From a virus, in IMG/VR virus record IMGVR_UViG_3300031841_001384, positions 1 through 29,377 of that record: a stretch of 29,377 bases of DNA; one strand, given 5' to 3'. Below the pieces are notes generated by a model. That model was not told the origin of the DNA. It saw nothing but the letters and a program-made list of their open reading frames with translations, and ran no database searches. Positions 22,753 through 29,205 of the stretch are shown here, one piece after another. The position numbers were made by a program, and so were the translations under genes. The stretch's first letter is position 1. Each line of letters opens with the position of its first letter.

Positions 22753-23237
22753 GCTGGCCACCATGTTGGTTGTTTTCTGTTTTTATTCCACATTGCATAT
22801 TTTTTTTCTGCAATAACGTATTGACGATACGAAAGTATTGGGTCATCTGGTTCTTTGTATTGGTCAGGCATTGCTAAAGCAATAGGTGTTTGTCGTGCTA
22901 TTTTTATATTTTCAGGCACACGAGATAAAGGTTCTGCTAATTTTGTATAAGATAAATGCTCTCGATAATATCTATGTTCATATTCTTTACAAAGCGCAAT
23001 AAAGTGTGCATATAACCAACCATAATTACCAGAAGTTTCTCTGGCCCATATTGTACAGGGGTGGTTTACATACGCAGCTTTATAGATCTTATGTTTGTCT
23101 GCATATTTATCACCATCTAACACTCTATGTGCAGTAGATAACATTTGCGCAGTTTCAAGTGGCATCTTTACTAACATTTTGTCAGGTTGTGCTTGTGCAG
23201 ATTTAATAGGGCATTCGTCAAAATAAAATATGTTCAT
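22749..23237 (-). CDS. PF03013-like phage protein (pyrimidine-dimer glycosylase family)
   Basis: The 162-residue protein begins MNIFYFDECPIKSAQAQPDKMLVKMPLETAQMLSTAHRVLDG. HPCTIWARETSGNYGWLYAHFIALC and SYRQYVIAEKKYAMW follow. This is the pattern of a widespread phage family that I associate with PF03013, related to pyrimidine-dimer excision proteins. The Asp/Lys/His residues (DKMLVKM, NHPCTIW) are kept. DNA repair is the named function of the family but has not, to my knowledge, been shown for this phage branch. AAGGAC lies six bases before the start; it overlaps the next gene by ATGA. Confidence 0.7.
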   Translation of the reverse strand: MNIFYFDECPIKSAQAQPDKMLVKMPLETAQMLSTAHRVLDGDKYADKHKIYKAAYVNHPCTIWARETSGNYGWLYAHFIALCKEYEHRYYREHLSYTKLAEPLSRVPENIKIARQTPIALAMPDQYKEPDDPILSYRQYVIAEKKYAMWNKNRKQPTWWPA

Positions 23238-23440
23238 GTTTCGTCCTTAAGTTGTTCAATTTTAGTTTTCCATTCTTGATATTCACCTTTCTTTGCTCTT
23301 TCCCAACCGACTTGTTTACTGTGAACCATGTTAAAAGCTGTAGCTTTATTAACTAATTTCCATTGAATATATGGTAAATCGTCTGGATTAGAGTAACGAT
23401 AGGGGTGTATAGGGTTTCTTTTTACGTAAACTTTTGACAT
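23234..23440 (-). CDS. Hypothetical protein, first gene of the replication operon
   Basis: The 68-residue basic protein (KVYVKRNPIHPYRYSNPDDLPYIQWKLVNKATAFNMVHS) has AAGGA seven bases before ATG. It is the most upstream minus-strand gene of the polymerase operon and overlaps the next gene by ATGA. No domain is recognised. It lies directly beside a divergent control region, a common place for small early proteins. Confidence 0.58.
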   Translation of the reverse strand: MSKVYVKRNPIHPYRYSNPDDLPYIQWKLVNKATAFNMVHSKQVGWERAKKGEYQEWKTKIEQLKDET

Positions 23441-23533
23441 TAATTATCCTTAATTAAAGTTGACATTCATCATGAATGCTTTATGTTTTTAATTATGGCA
23501 CAGTTTTGTGCAAATTTAAAATAGGAGAAAAAA
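23441..23533. promoter_or_regulatory. Divergent control region with sigma70-type promoter and two inverted repeats
   Basis: On the plus strand, TTGACA (23460-23465) is followed after 16 bases by TATGTT (23482-23487), a plausible host sigma70 promoter for the gene at 23534. The spacer contains the inverted repeat CATTCA-TCA-TGAATG (23464-23478), placed like an operator. A second inverted repeat GCACA-GTTT-TGTGC (23498-23511) lies near the expected transcription start. The region also serves as the 5' side of the minus-strand replication operon. AGGAGA precedes the plus-strand ATG. Confidence 0.6.
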
Positions 23534-23944
23534 ATGGCATCAACATATACTTCAGATGTAGTAAGTGGAAACCAATCTTTCAAACCTTTTCCTTCTGGAA
23601 TTATGGGTGTTAGATATTCAAAGTTCGAAGCTTCTACAGCATTAGTACTTAATGATGTTATTCAGATGGTTGACGTATTTGCAGGTGAGACTGTTCACAA
23701 AGTTGTGATTAAAACAGACGACCTAGATACTGGTACAACAATTGTTCTTGATGTAGGTGACGGCACAACAGCTGACTACTACATTGACGGTTCTACCGTT
23801 GGACAAGCTGGTGGTACTGATGAGATCGATGCAAATATTGCACCAAAAGAATATTCATCTGATGACACAATCGATATTTTAGTACAAGCAGCACCTACAG
23901 GTGGCGGTACTGGAACAATCGAAATGTGGGTACACGTATCTTAA
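23534..23944 (+). CDS. Structural-type protein (possible head decoration protein)
   Basis: The 136-residue, acidic, beta-rich protein (MVDVFAGETVHKVVIKT, TTIVLDVGDGTTADYYIDG, GGTGTIEMWVHV) lacks a signal peptide or membrane segment. The sequence style is that of phage capsid-decoration or other virion surface proteins, a type common in marine phages. It is isolated: it has its own promoter region and ends just before a strong terminator, flanked by minus-strand genes on both sides. The capsid role is a guess from composition. Confidence 0.62.
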   Translation: MASTYTSDVVSGNQSFKPFPSGIMGVRYSKFEASTALVLNDVIQMVDVFAGETVHKVVIKTDDLDTGTTIVLDVGDGTTADYYIDGSTVGQAGGTDEIDANIAPKEYSSDDTIDILVQAAPTGGGTGTIEMWVHVS

Positions 23945-23951
23945 ATAAATA

Positions 23952-23969
23952 GCCCCCTGTATTGGGGGC
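23952..23969. terminator. Bidirectional intrinsic terminator
   Basis: GCCCCC-TGTATT-GGGGGC forms a 6-bp GC stem that can extend through flanking AATAAAT/ATTTATT pairs (with one bulged A). A/T-rich tracts follow on both strands. It lies between the convergent ends of the gene at 23534-23944 and the minus-strand gene at 23975-24301, so it probably stops transcription from both sides. Confidence 0.82.
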
Positions 23970-23974
23970 ATTTA

Positions 23975-24301
23975 TTAATTAGTTTTACGCCAGTCTGGAT
24001 TGCATTCTTTCCAACGCAAAGTTGGTGCTGAGAAATCTAGTTTGTAAAACTTAAGTGGTTTCTTCTCAACAGTAAGTTTTTCATGCACCATCGTTTTTTT
24101 CATAATAAATAAAACAATAGAAGCAGATAAACCACCAACCATAGCAGCAGTCATACCGCTGAATGTACCATAGAAGCACACCATTAGCGTGACTGTAATA
24201 AGGACGTCTACAAAAATATCGTGACCGATAGTTTTACGTCCACCAATTTTAAGCGCTAGCAGCAACAGTCCCAGCGCGCTGACGATACCTATTAATATCA
24301 T
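23975..24301 (-). CDS. Small multi-pass membrane protein
   Basis: The 108-residue protein has three hydrophobic segments (about 2-18, 28-46, 48-67; ILIGIVSALGLLLLALKI, VLITVTLMVCFYGTF, GLSASIVLFIM) and a polar C-terminal tail (LRWKECNPDWRK). It is the last gene of the MoxR/VWA minus-strand operon, after two other small membrane proteins. I do not recognise a family; a holin-like or membrane-remodelling role is possible. Confidence 0.58.
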   Translation of the reverse strand: MILIGIVSALGLLLLALKIGGRKTIGHDIFVDVLITVTLMVCFYGTFSGMTAAMVGGLSASIVLFIMKKTMVHEKLTVEKKPLKFYKLDFSAPTLRWKECNPDWRKTN

Positions 24302-24401
24302 TATGTTTGTTCCTCCACATTAGATAGGCCATATAGCCAAATTGAATAAGCTCAATGAGAATCCAAAGAGCGGTTGTAGCAGATGCAACGATGTTAGCCA
24401 T
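24249..24401 (-). CDS. Tiny membrane protein
   Basis: The 50-residue product MANIVASATTALWILIELI continues with QFGYMAYLMWRNK, giving one membrane helix (about 8-28) and a basic tail. It has GGAGA seven bases before ATG. It overlaps the upstream gene by 8 bases and the downstream gene by 53 bases. The good ribosome-binding site and helical pattern argue that it is real, but the overlap is large. Confidence 0.48.
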   Translation of the reverse strand: MANIVASATTALWILIELIQFGYMAYLMWRNKHNDINRYRQRAGTVAASA

Positions 24402-24579
24402 TATTTAATCTCCATAATAAAAATATTACTGCACCCAGGCATAAGGATATTGCAGCAAGCATTAGAAAATGATGCAGTGATGTAGCAATAGCCATAAGAC
24501 CAAGCAACACTGCACCTCCAGTAAGAACAGAAACACCAAACTCTTTGATGTTTTGTTTAAATTTTGATGATTTCACCAT
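24394..24579 (-). CDS. Small two-helix membrane protein
   Basis: The 61-residue protein starts at ATG 24579, with AGGAGG six bases upstream; a longer frame reaches back into the VWA gene without support. After a basic N-terminus (MVKSSKFKQNIKEF) come two membrane helices (about 15-33 and 36-55). It overlaps the VWA gene by 23 bases. It may be a membrane partner of the MoxR/VWA system or a holin-like protein; the sequence does not decide. Confidence 0.58.
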   Translation of the reverse strand: MVKSSKFKQNIKEFGVSVLTGGAVLLGLMAIATSLHHFLMLAAISLCLGAVIFLLWRLNNG

Positions 24580-25654
24580 AAGGCGCCTCCTCAGCGTAAG
24601 TTGATACCCATAAAACTGGATATGGTGGTTGTTCTCCGAAGTCGTTTGACTCAAGGTCAGTTAGATAAACTAACGCTTCGACATTAGGATGTTTTTCATT
24701 GATGTATTCAATGATTGGGCTAAAGCAAGTACCACCTCTACCTTGATATGTAACCTTAAGAGGTAATGACTCACGTGTATAAGTTTCAGCAGCTTGAACT
24801 TCAGTATCAAACTGTAAGAAATGTACAGCGTTTGGAGCTAGGTCTTGCAGAATAGTAGATGTTTCTTTTGTAAACTGTTCTAGCTCTTCATTTGTTATAG
24901 AACCTGAAGTATCAACAGCAACAGCTATTTCACCTATACATGGATTATAAGCAGAAGGTAAGAACATACCTTGACCAATAAACCTACGGTTTGGTCTAAC
25001 CCATGAATAGTCAGATTGGTTGTATGAACGCAAGAATCTTGCAAGAACCATACGCCAGTCAACTTTAGCTTCTGTTGCAATACCAACTACTTCTTCCATT
25101 TTACTAGATAGTTTGCCTTGTGCTTTTGCAACTTCAGCTGCTTGGTTAATTGCAACTGTAAGTTGTGCTTCGACTGCACTAACAGAGGCACTGTTTGCAT
25201 CTGGGTGGTCAATAACACCACCACAACCACCAAGGTCTACAGCGATAGAGTCCCATCCCTCGGGAGGTTCGGGGAGTATACTGTAAACATGTTCGGTGGT
25301 CATGTTGGCGTATTGTGGGTCATACAAACCACCAGTGGGTAGTATGAAACTTTCTTGAGTTAGCAGATAATTAATCACATAGTCAGCAGCTACGTTCCAC
25401 TTTTTTGGATGTCTTTCTTGTCTACGTATGTGATGCATAAATACAACATGCATAACCTCGTGAGCTAGAAAACCTATACGTTCTTCAGGTTTGAGTTTGC
25501 CAAACCATTTTGGATTGTAGATAAGTGATTTACCATCAGTGGCACCCGTATCAATGTTGTCATCTTCTACAGGTTTTAAGCGTAGACATAGAGTGCCAAA
25601 GAATGGATTGTCAAGAATAAGTCTTGCACGTGCTTTTACAAATAATTCGTTCAT
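24557..25654 (-). CDS. VWA-domain protein with DUF2201 metallopeptidase-like region
   Basis: The 365-residue protein has an N-terminal DUF2201-type region with LAHEVMHVVFMHH (HEVMH, residues 65-69), a zincin-like zinc motif. The C-terminal VWA domain has the MIDAS series DTSGS (248-252), Thr309 in GRGGTCFS and Asp333 in LTDLES. VWA proteins of this type work with MoxR AAA+ ATPases, one of which is encoded three genes upstream in the same operon. The pair may act as chaperone or remodel a protein target. Proteolysis is uncertain because the third zinc ligand cannot be identified. ATGA overlaps the preceding stop. Confidence 0.88.
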   Translation of the reverse strand: MNELFVKARARLILDNPFFGTLCLRLKPVEDDNIDTGATDGKSLIYNPKWFGKLKPEERIGFLAHEVMHVVFMHHIRRQERHPKKWNVAADYVINYLLTQESFILPTGGLYDPQYANMTTEHVYSILPEPPEGWDSIAVDLGGCGGVIDHPDANSASVSAVEAQLTVAINQAAEVAKAQGKLSSKMEEVVGIATEAKVDWRMVLARFLRSYNQSDYSWVRPNRRFIGQGMFLPSAYNPCIGEIAVAVDTSGSITNEELEQFTKETSTILQDLAPNAVHFLQFDTEVQAAETYTRESLPLKVTYQGRGGTCFSPIIEYINEKHPNVEALVYLTDLESNDFGEQPPYPVLWVSTYAEEAPYGEIIKI

Positions 25655-26232
25655 TGTTCTAGTTTCCTTGCTAATACTTGAGCTTTTCTTTTTTCAAATT
25701 TCTCAATAGCTTTTTGATGTTTATCCTTGTCTGGATCGTCAGTATGTTTAGGGTCAGACATTTTTTCTAGTTTGTCTTTATCTAACCAATACAATATATT
25801 TGGAACTTGCCAACCACTTGGTTCTTGTTCCCATCTTGGTTTAAGTGGGGAATCAAAGTCAGCTAATCCTTGTATAGTAGATTGCCAAACTGGCAGAAAA
25901 GTATGAGCTACTTTTTTTACTGCAGGCTGCATGCCTTTCGGCCAGTCATCTGGTATCCATTGTGGATTTCTTAAATTGTAATCACTTAATGGTTCCCAAC
26001 CAGTCCTTATCCATTTTTCACTAATGTGTGGCCAACCTTGGTTTAGGCCATACAATTTAGTGCAGTTATATATAATTTGAGGATCAGGATATTTTGTAGT
26101 ATCTGGGTCATTGTATGGAGAATAAGGTCTTTGTATAAGCCATCTCCAACTATTAATCCTGGCAAAACTGGTGCCACCACAAAAGTGGTAAGCAACCCAG
26201 TCGCCTTCATTATAAATACGCGTAGTATTCAT
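25651..26232 (-). CDS. Hypothetical Trp-rich protein in MoxR/VWA operon
   Basis: The 193-residue soluble protein is unusually rich in Trp, Tyr and Pro (INSWRWLIQRPYSPYN, EKWIRTGWEPLSDYN, NPQWIPDDWPKGM). Its C-terminal tail is charged and lysine-rich (150-193). No known domain is recognised. GGAG lies about eight bases upstream, the start overlaps the previous stop (TAATG) and the end overlaps the VWA gene (ATGA). Tight coupling suggests a job with the VWA protein. Confidence 0.6.
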   Translation of the reverse strand: MNTTRIYNEGDWVAYHFCGGTSFARINSWRWLIQRPYSPYNDPDTTKYPDPQIIYNCTKLYGLNQGWPHISEKWIRTGWEPLSDYNLRNPQWIPDDWPKGMQPAVKKVAHTFLPVWQSTIQGLADFDSPLKPRWEQEPSGWQVPNILYWLDKDKLEKMSDPKHTDDPDKDKHQKAIEKFEKRKAQVLARKLEQ

Positions 26233-26888
26233 TAGTCACTCTCCAAGAGTTTTGATGTTAATAAGACTTCATTAAGCTCTTGTTCTTGTTCAGCAATAAG
26301 TTCGCGTTGTTGTTTTTGTTTAGCTTTACGACTTACTTTTTCGTGAACTTTTTGAATCTTGTCATGAGGTACAAGAGCTTCAAGTGCAGGCCAAGCTGTA
26401 AGAGCTTGGTTAAGAGTAGAAAATTTACTGCAAGTTTCATCAACTTTGTTTACATACTCTCTTTCCTTGTCATCTAGTTTGTCATTGTATTCACGTATTG
26501 CTTCTAGTTTTTTAATAAAAGAATCATTAATATCTAGTCTTACTGTAGCTTCACTAGAATAATAACTAGTACCAGTTAGAAACTCAGGCACATCACGTGG
26601 AGTAGCAAAATGACAAGTATAAGATTTTGTTCTTGCATACCTGTCAGTTTCTTCTGGGTCAGTAGACTTGAAAACAATAGTATCTATTTGTTTTGTATTA
26701 AATATTTGAATACCTTCCATAGTTGCATTAAAGTCTTCCATTGCTTTGTTAACTTTTGGTGCAATATTTTGGTCATAATAAGTATCCGGTTCTGGATAAT
26801 CTTTTGTTGGATTAACAAGCGTAAATTTATCGCGTGCTTTTTGACGTATTTCACTCAACAAACGTTGAGACATTCTTACTGTAGCCAT
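26232..26888 (-). CDS. Hypothetical helical protein in MoxR/VWA operon
   Basis: The 218-residue protein has a beta-containing middle (IDTIVFKSTDPEE, KSYTCHFATPRDVPEF, EATVRLDINDSFI) and long helices at the C-terminus (about 120-150 and 172-212; KVHEKVSRKAKQKQQRELIAEQEQEL). It has no recognised domain. AGGAGG lies before the ATG within the small inverted repeat TATA-GGAGG-TATA. It lies between MoxR and VWA genes and could be a substrate or adaptor for them. Confidence 0.6.
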   Translation of the reverse strand: MATVRMSQRLLSEIRQKARDKFTLVNPTKDYPEPDTYYDQNIAPKVNKAMEDFNATMEGIQIFNTKQIDTIVFKSTDPEETDRYARTKSYTCHFATPRDVPEFLTGTSYYSSEATVRLDINDSFIKKLEAIREYNDKLDDKEREYVNKVDETCSKFSTLNQALTAWPALEALVPHDKIQKVHEKVSRKAKQKQQRELIAEQEQELNEVLLTSKLLESD

Positions 26889-26899
26889 ATGTATACCTC

Positions 26900-27922
26900 C
26901 TATAAAATGACATTAGCATTATCAACAATCCACTGACGACAGTGTTTGTTGGATTTAAGATTTTTATCAACAGCTAAACAACCCTTGATAAGTATCACTT
27001 GGAACTCGACAGGTAATTTTTTAGCTAGTTTAATTATGTTTTCCATTACATTATCGGTAGCTCTAGCAGCGACCGAACTAGACAATGCATACAGAATCGC
27101 TGGGTTCTCATCCTTCTTGTAAGTAGATGGGTCAGCAATTAATTTGTCGATGTTAGGCAACTTGTCTGCAATTTCTTTGTAAGCAAGAAACTCACCAGCT
27201 GGACCATCACCAACAATTGATGAGATACCAAAGAATAACGAATCATGGTCGATTTGGTCAGGCTGCACTTTTAGTTTTTTGTTAACAAAGGCCCACGCAC
27301 GTGGAGTTGGGAATGCATATTCATCAGCTTTGAAACTGTAAAGTAGATTAGGTCTGTATTGCAAGAAACCAATAACTTCTGGAGAGACATTATTGGCATA
27401 AGCCCATGTAGTCCAATCTTCGATGTTAGCTTCCAACTCGTAGTGCGCAAGCCTGTTTCTTACAGGAGATGGCATTTGATAAACTGCTGCAGCATCAGTA
27501 AGCCTGTTGCCGGCAGCAAGAATTGACCAGCCTTCTGGTAACTCATAGTCACCGATACGTCTGGTAAGTAATAATTGCAGGAAAGCATTTTGTGTAGCTG
27601 GGGGAGCTGTAGGAAGTTCGTCAATGAACATCATACCTGTTTCACCATCCCTACTTTTGATAGGGAATACATCGGGAACAGCCCAGCGTGTAAAACGCTT
27701 TCCTGTCTCTTTCTCCTGCATGATGTGTGGGACTCCACGCACATCCACAGGATCGTAAAGGTTGGCACGAAAGTCTATAAGATTCATGTTGAGACTTTCA
27801 GCTACCTGTTGTGGTATTTCTGATTTACCGATGCCTGGTCCACCCCATATCATGGTGTTGATACCGGCACGCATATTTTGTTTAATCTCTGATATCAGAG
27901 CAGTGGGTTTAATAGAATGCAT
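26900..27922 (-). CDS. MoxR-family AAA+ ATPase
   Basis: The 340-residue protein has Walker A WGGPGIGKS (26-34), Walker B GMMFIDELP (96-104), sensor 1 in LAAGNR (Asn139) and an Arg-finger region PSPVRNRLAH. MoxR ATPases work with VWA-domain partners as chaperone-like remodelling machines, for example RavA-ViaA or MoxR with its VWA partners. The VWA gene lies downstream in the same operon, so a phage MoxR-VWA complex is likely. AAGGAGG lies six bases upstream of ATG. The target of the complex is unknown. Confidence 0.92.
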   Translation of the reverse strand: MHSIKPTALISEIKQNMRAGINTMIWGGPGIGKSEIPQQVAESLNMNLIDFRANLYDPVDVRGVPHIMQEKETGKRFTRWAVPDVFPIKSRDGETGMMFIDELPTAPPATQNAFLQLLLTRRIGDYELPEGWSILAAGNRLTDAAAVYQMPSPVRNRLAHYELEANIEDWTTWAYANNVSPEVIGFLQYRPNLLYSFKADEYAFPTPRAWAFVNKKLKVQPDQIDHDSLFFGISSIVGDGPAGEFLAYKEIADKLPNIDKLIADPSTYKKDENPAILYALSSSVAARATDNVMENIIKLAKKLPVEFQVILIKGCLAVDKNLKSNKHCRQWIVDNANVIL

Positions 27923-27932
27923 AGTAACCTCC

Positions 27933-28118
27933 TTATGTTTCTATTGGTTCTACATTAATTACATCTATTTGCTGGCCCGTACTTATTAACTTAATAAGAG
28001 CTAATTTAGCTAGCAGTGAGTAATTAAAGCTATTATTTACTTCTGGTGCATCAAACGTAATTGTTATCTGCATATCTGGTACATCTTTATCGATGAATGT
28101 CGCTCGCCATTTAATCAT
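27933..28118 (-). CDS. Hypothetical 61-residue protein
   Basis: ATG 28118 is chosen because GGGAGG lies five bases upstream; a longer frame reaches back into the previous gene. The protein is a small alpha/beta type (MIKWRATFIDKDVPDMQITITFDAPE, then helices LLAKLALIKLISTG and a final strand). No family is recognised. Its ribosome-binding site is an 11 of 12 match to the CsrA consensus. Confidence 0.55.
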   Translation of the reverse strand: MIKWRATFIDKDVPDMQITITFDAPEVNNSFNYSLLAKLALIKLISTGQQIDVINVEPIET

Positions 28119-28437
28119 GTTTACCTCCCTGTATAACTGTAAATGGATATTTTTTCTTTTCTGGTTCAAAATGAACCTCTGGCTCAAATCTTGGTGTAGT
28201 AAACCAAACAGCCACGTTCAACGGTTCACGTTCGTCAAGATGTGCTGACTCACGATAAGACCGGCATAAATCTTCGACTTGATTTTGTAATTGCATGAAT
28301 GTAAAGCTATCGCCTTTGGCTCCAAGACAATAATTTGTTTGTTGAGACAGTTCTTGAAAGTCTAAGCGTAATGCTGTTTCTTCTTCAAGAACTGATATTT
28401 GAATATGAACTTCGTAAGCAATGTCATCTGCATGCAT
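28111..28437 (-). CDS. Hypothetical 108-residue protein
   Basis: I start at ATG 28437, with GGAGG seven bases upstream; the GTG at 28443 would be too close to it. The protein is acidic, with a helical central part (ALRLDFQELSQQ, FTFMQLQNQVEDLCRSYRE) and a strand-rich C-terminal part (LNVAVWFTTPRFEPEVHF). No known domain is seen. It overlaps the next gene by 8 bases. The ribosome-binding site lies in a CACA/TGTG hairpin. Confidence 0.55.
   Translation of the reverse strand: MHADDIAYEVHIQISVLEEETALRLDFQELSQQTNYCLGAKGDSFTFMQLQNQVEDLCRSYRESAHLDEREPLNVAVWFTTPRFEPEVHFEPEKKKYPFTVIQGGKHD
28123..28134 (-). promoter_or_regulatory. Predicted CsrA site over ribosome-binding site
   Basis: On the minus strand, ATACAGGGAGGT matches the in-vitro selected CsrA consensus RUACARGGAUGU at 11 of 12 positions. 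The GGA is inside the Shine-Dalgarno sequence of the gene starting at 28118. TAC and GTA on either side can pair to show AGGGAG in a loop, the preferred CsrA geometry. Target status is inferred. Confidence 0.5.
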
Positions 28438-28440
28438 ACT

Positions 28441-28455
28441 CACACCTCCCTGTGC
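28441..28455 (-). promoter_or_regulatory. Predicted CsrA hairpin over ribosome-binding site
   Basis: GCACAGGGAGGT (minus, 28455-28444) matches the CsrA consensus at 10 of 12 positions. CACA and TGTG form a 4-bp stem with GGGAGG as the loop, the Shine-Dalgarno sequence of the gene at 28437. This would allow repression by the phage or host CsrA. Confidence 0.5.
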
Positions 28456-28460
28456 AAATA

Positions 28461-28527
28461 CTGAAAAGCCAAGAACCCACTTTTAGGGAAAGACGGGCAT
28501 GATGAATAACTAGTCTTGGCTCTTCAG
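28461..28527 (-). ncRNA. Long-stem structured RNA element
   Basis: Arms CTGAAAAGCCAAGA (28461-28474) and TCTTGGCTCTTCAG (28514-28527) are inverted copies with one A/C mismatch. On the minus-strand transcript that position becomes a G-U pair, giving a continuous 14-bp stem around a 39-base loop, inside which CCC and GGG can pair. It lies between two small genes, just upstream of a CsrA-like site. It could be an RNA processing site, a transcript stabiliser or a small RNA. It is not a simple terminator, as no T-run follows directly. Confidence 0.5.
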
Positions 28528-28534
28528 TAAACTT

Positions 28535-28699
28535 TTAAATGTTTTGTTTCCATACAGATTCTGCATAGTCTTGAGACATAGAATCATTTGGATAAGTAGT
28601 TCTGATTACAGCTTGAAACTGCTCATAACTAAAACCTTCTTCGATGCACTCTTGACAAAGCGCATCGATATCTAACATGTGGTCTTTTAATCTAGACAT
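28535..28699 (-). CDS. Hypothetical 54-residue protein
   Basis: The product MSRLKDHMLDIDALCQECIE continues with EGFSYEQFQAVI and a second helix, giving a compact helical protein. A ribosome-binding site AGGGGGA is eight bases upstream. The start overlaps the stop of the next upstream gene (TAATG). No family is recognised. It is kept for its coding composition and overlap with the neighbouring gene. Confidence 0.55.
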   Translation of the reverse strand: MSRLKDHMLDIDALCQECIEEGFSYEQFQAVIRTTYPNDSMSQDYAESVWKQNI

Positions 28700-28797
28700 T
28701 ATATAGTCCCCCTAAATAGGTAAAATAAAGCTCTTAATCTCCACTCTTCTAAGTGGCGTAAATGTTTTGGAATATTTTGACGATTAATTTCTTTCAT
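28699..28797 (-). CDS. Tiny 32-residue basic protein
   Basis: The frame encodes MKEINRQNIPKHLRHLEEWR then LRALFYLFRGTI, an amphipathic basic helix. It begins two bases after the stop of the previous gene and ends in TAATG with the next. Its Shine-Dalgarno sequence is weak (GGTGG). The tight fit between neighbours argues for a real gene, but it is short. Confidence 0.42.
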   Translation of the reverse strand: MKEINRQNIPKHLRHLEEWRLRALFYLFRGTI

Positions 28798-28799
28798 AA

Positions 28800-29183
28800 T
28801 TACCACCAACAATTGTACCAAACTTTAGTGTTTTCTTCGTCTAATTTTTCAAGAGCGACATTACAAAAGTTTAAGTCTTGTTCTAAATATTCTCTTGAAG
28901 ATTCATATTGATACTCTGTACCCCAAAAGAATCCATCTTTAGCTTCTGGCAAATTGCCATTAGTTACTAACTCGCGTAACTGCAATATATCTTCTTTATC
29001 AAGATACATAACTTCACAGTTAAACTCACATCCCATAACTCCGTATGGAGCTTCTTCATCTTTTCTTTTGTACCAGAGTTGACGCATAAACTCATGCAAC
29101 TGTGCATGTTTACGCCACTCAAATACGCTTTCTGTAGAATCTGATTTGGTATCTAACCAACCAGCTGACATATCTAATCCCAT
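28800..29183 (-). CDS. Phage protein of the 'MGLDM...SWW' family
   Basis: The 127-residue protein starts MGLDMSAGW, then FEWRKHAQLHEFMRQLWY, FNCEVMYLDKEDILQLRELV, LPEAKDGFFWG, and ends VWYNCWW. This conserved outline belongs to a phage family sometimes mis-named phosphoglycerate kinase; its function is unknown to me. ATG 29183 has AGGAGG seven bases upstream, in the loop of a CACA/TGTG hairpin; the GTG at 29189 is too close to it. A leader with two hairpins precedes it. Confidence 0.68.
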   Translation of the reverse strand: MGLDMSAGWLDTKSDSTESVFEWRKHAQLHEFMRQLWYKRKDEEAPYGVMGCEFNCEVMYLDKEDILQLRELVTNGNLPEAKDGFFWGTEYQYESSREYLEQDLNFCNVALEKLDEENTKVWYNCWW

Positions 29184-29186
29184 GTG

Positions 29187-29201
29187 CACACCTCCTATGT
29201 G
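29187..29201 (-). promoter_or_regulatory. Ribosome-binding site in a hairpin loop
   Basis: CACA (29201-29198) and TGTG (29190-29187) pair to leave TAGGAGG in the loop, the Shine-Dalgarno sequence of the gene at 29183. It repeats the arrangement at 28441-28455, including the CACA/TGTG stem. Confidence 0.42.
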
Positions 29202-29205
29202 TAAA

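Noticed and set aside
23498-23511. CRP (cAMP receptor) site suggested by the GCACA/TGTGC repeat
   Set aside because: The CRP site is TGTGA-N6-TCACA; here spacing is 4 and the half-sites are in the opposite order.
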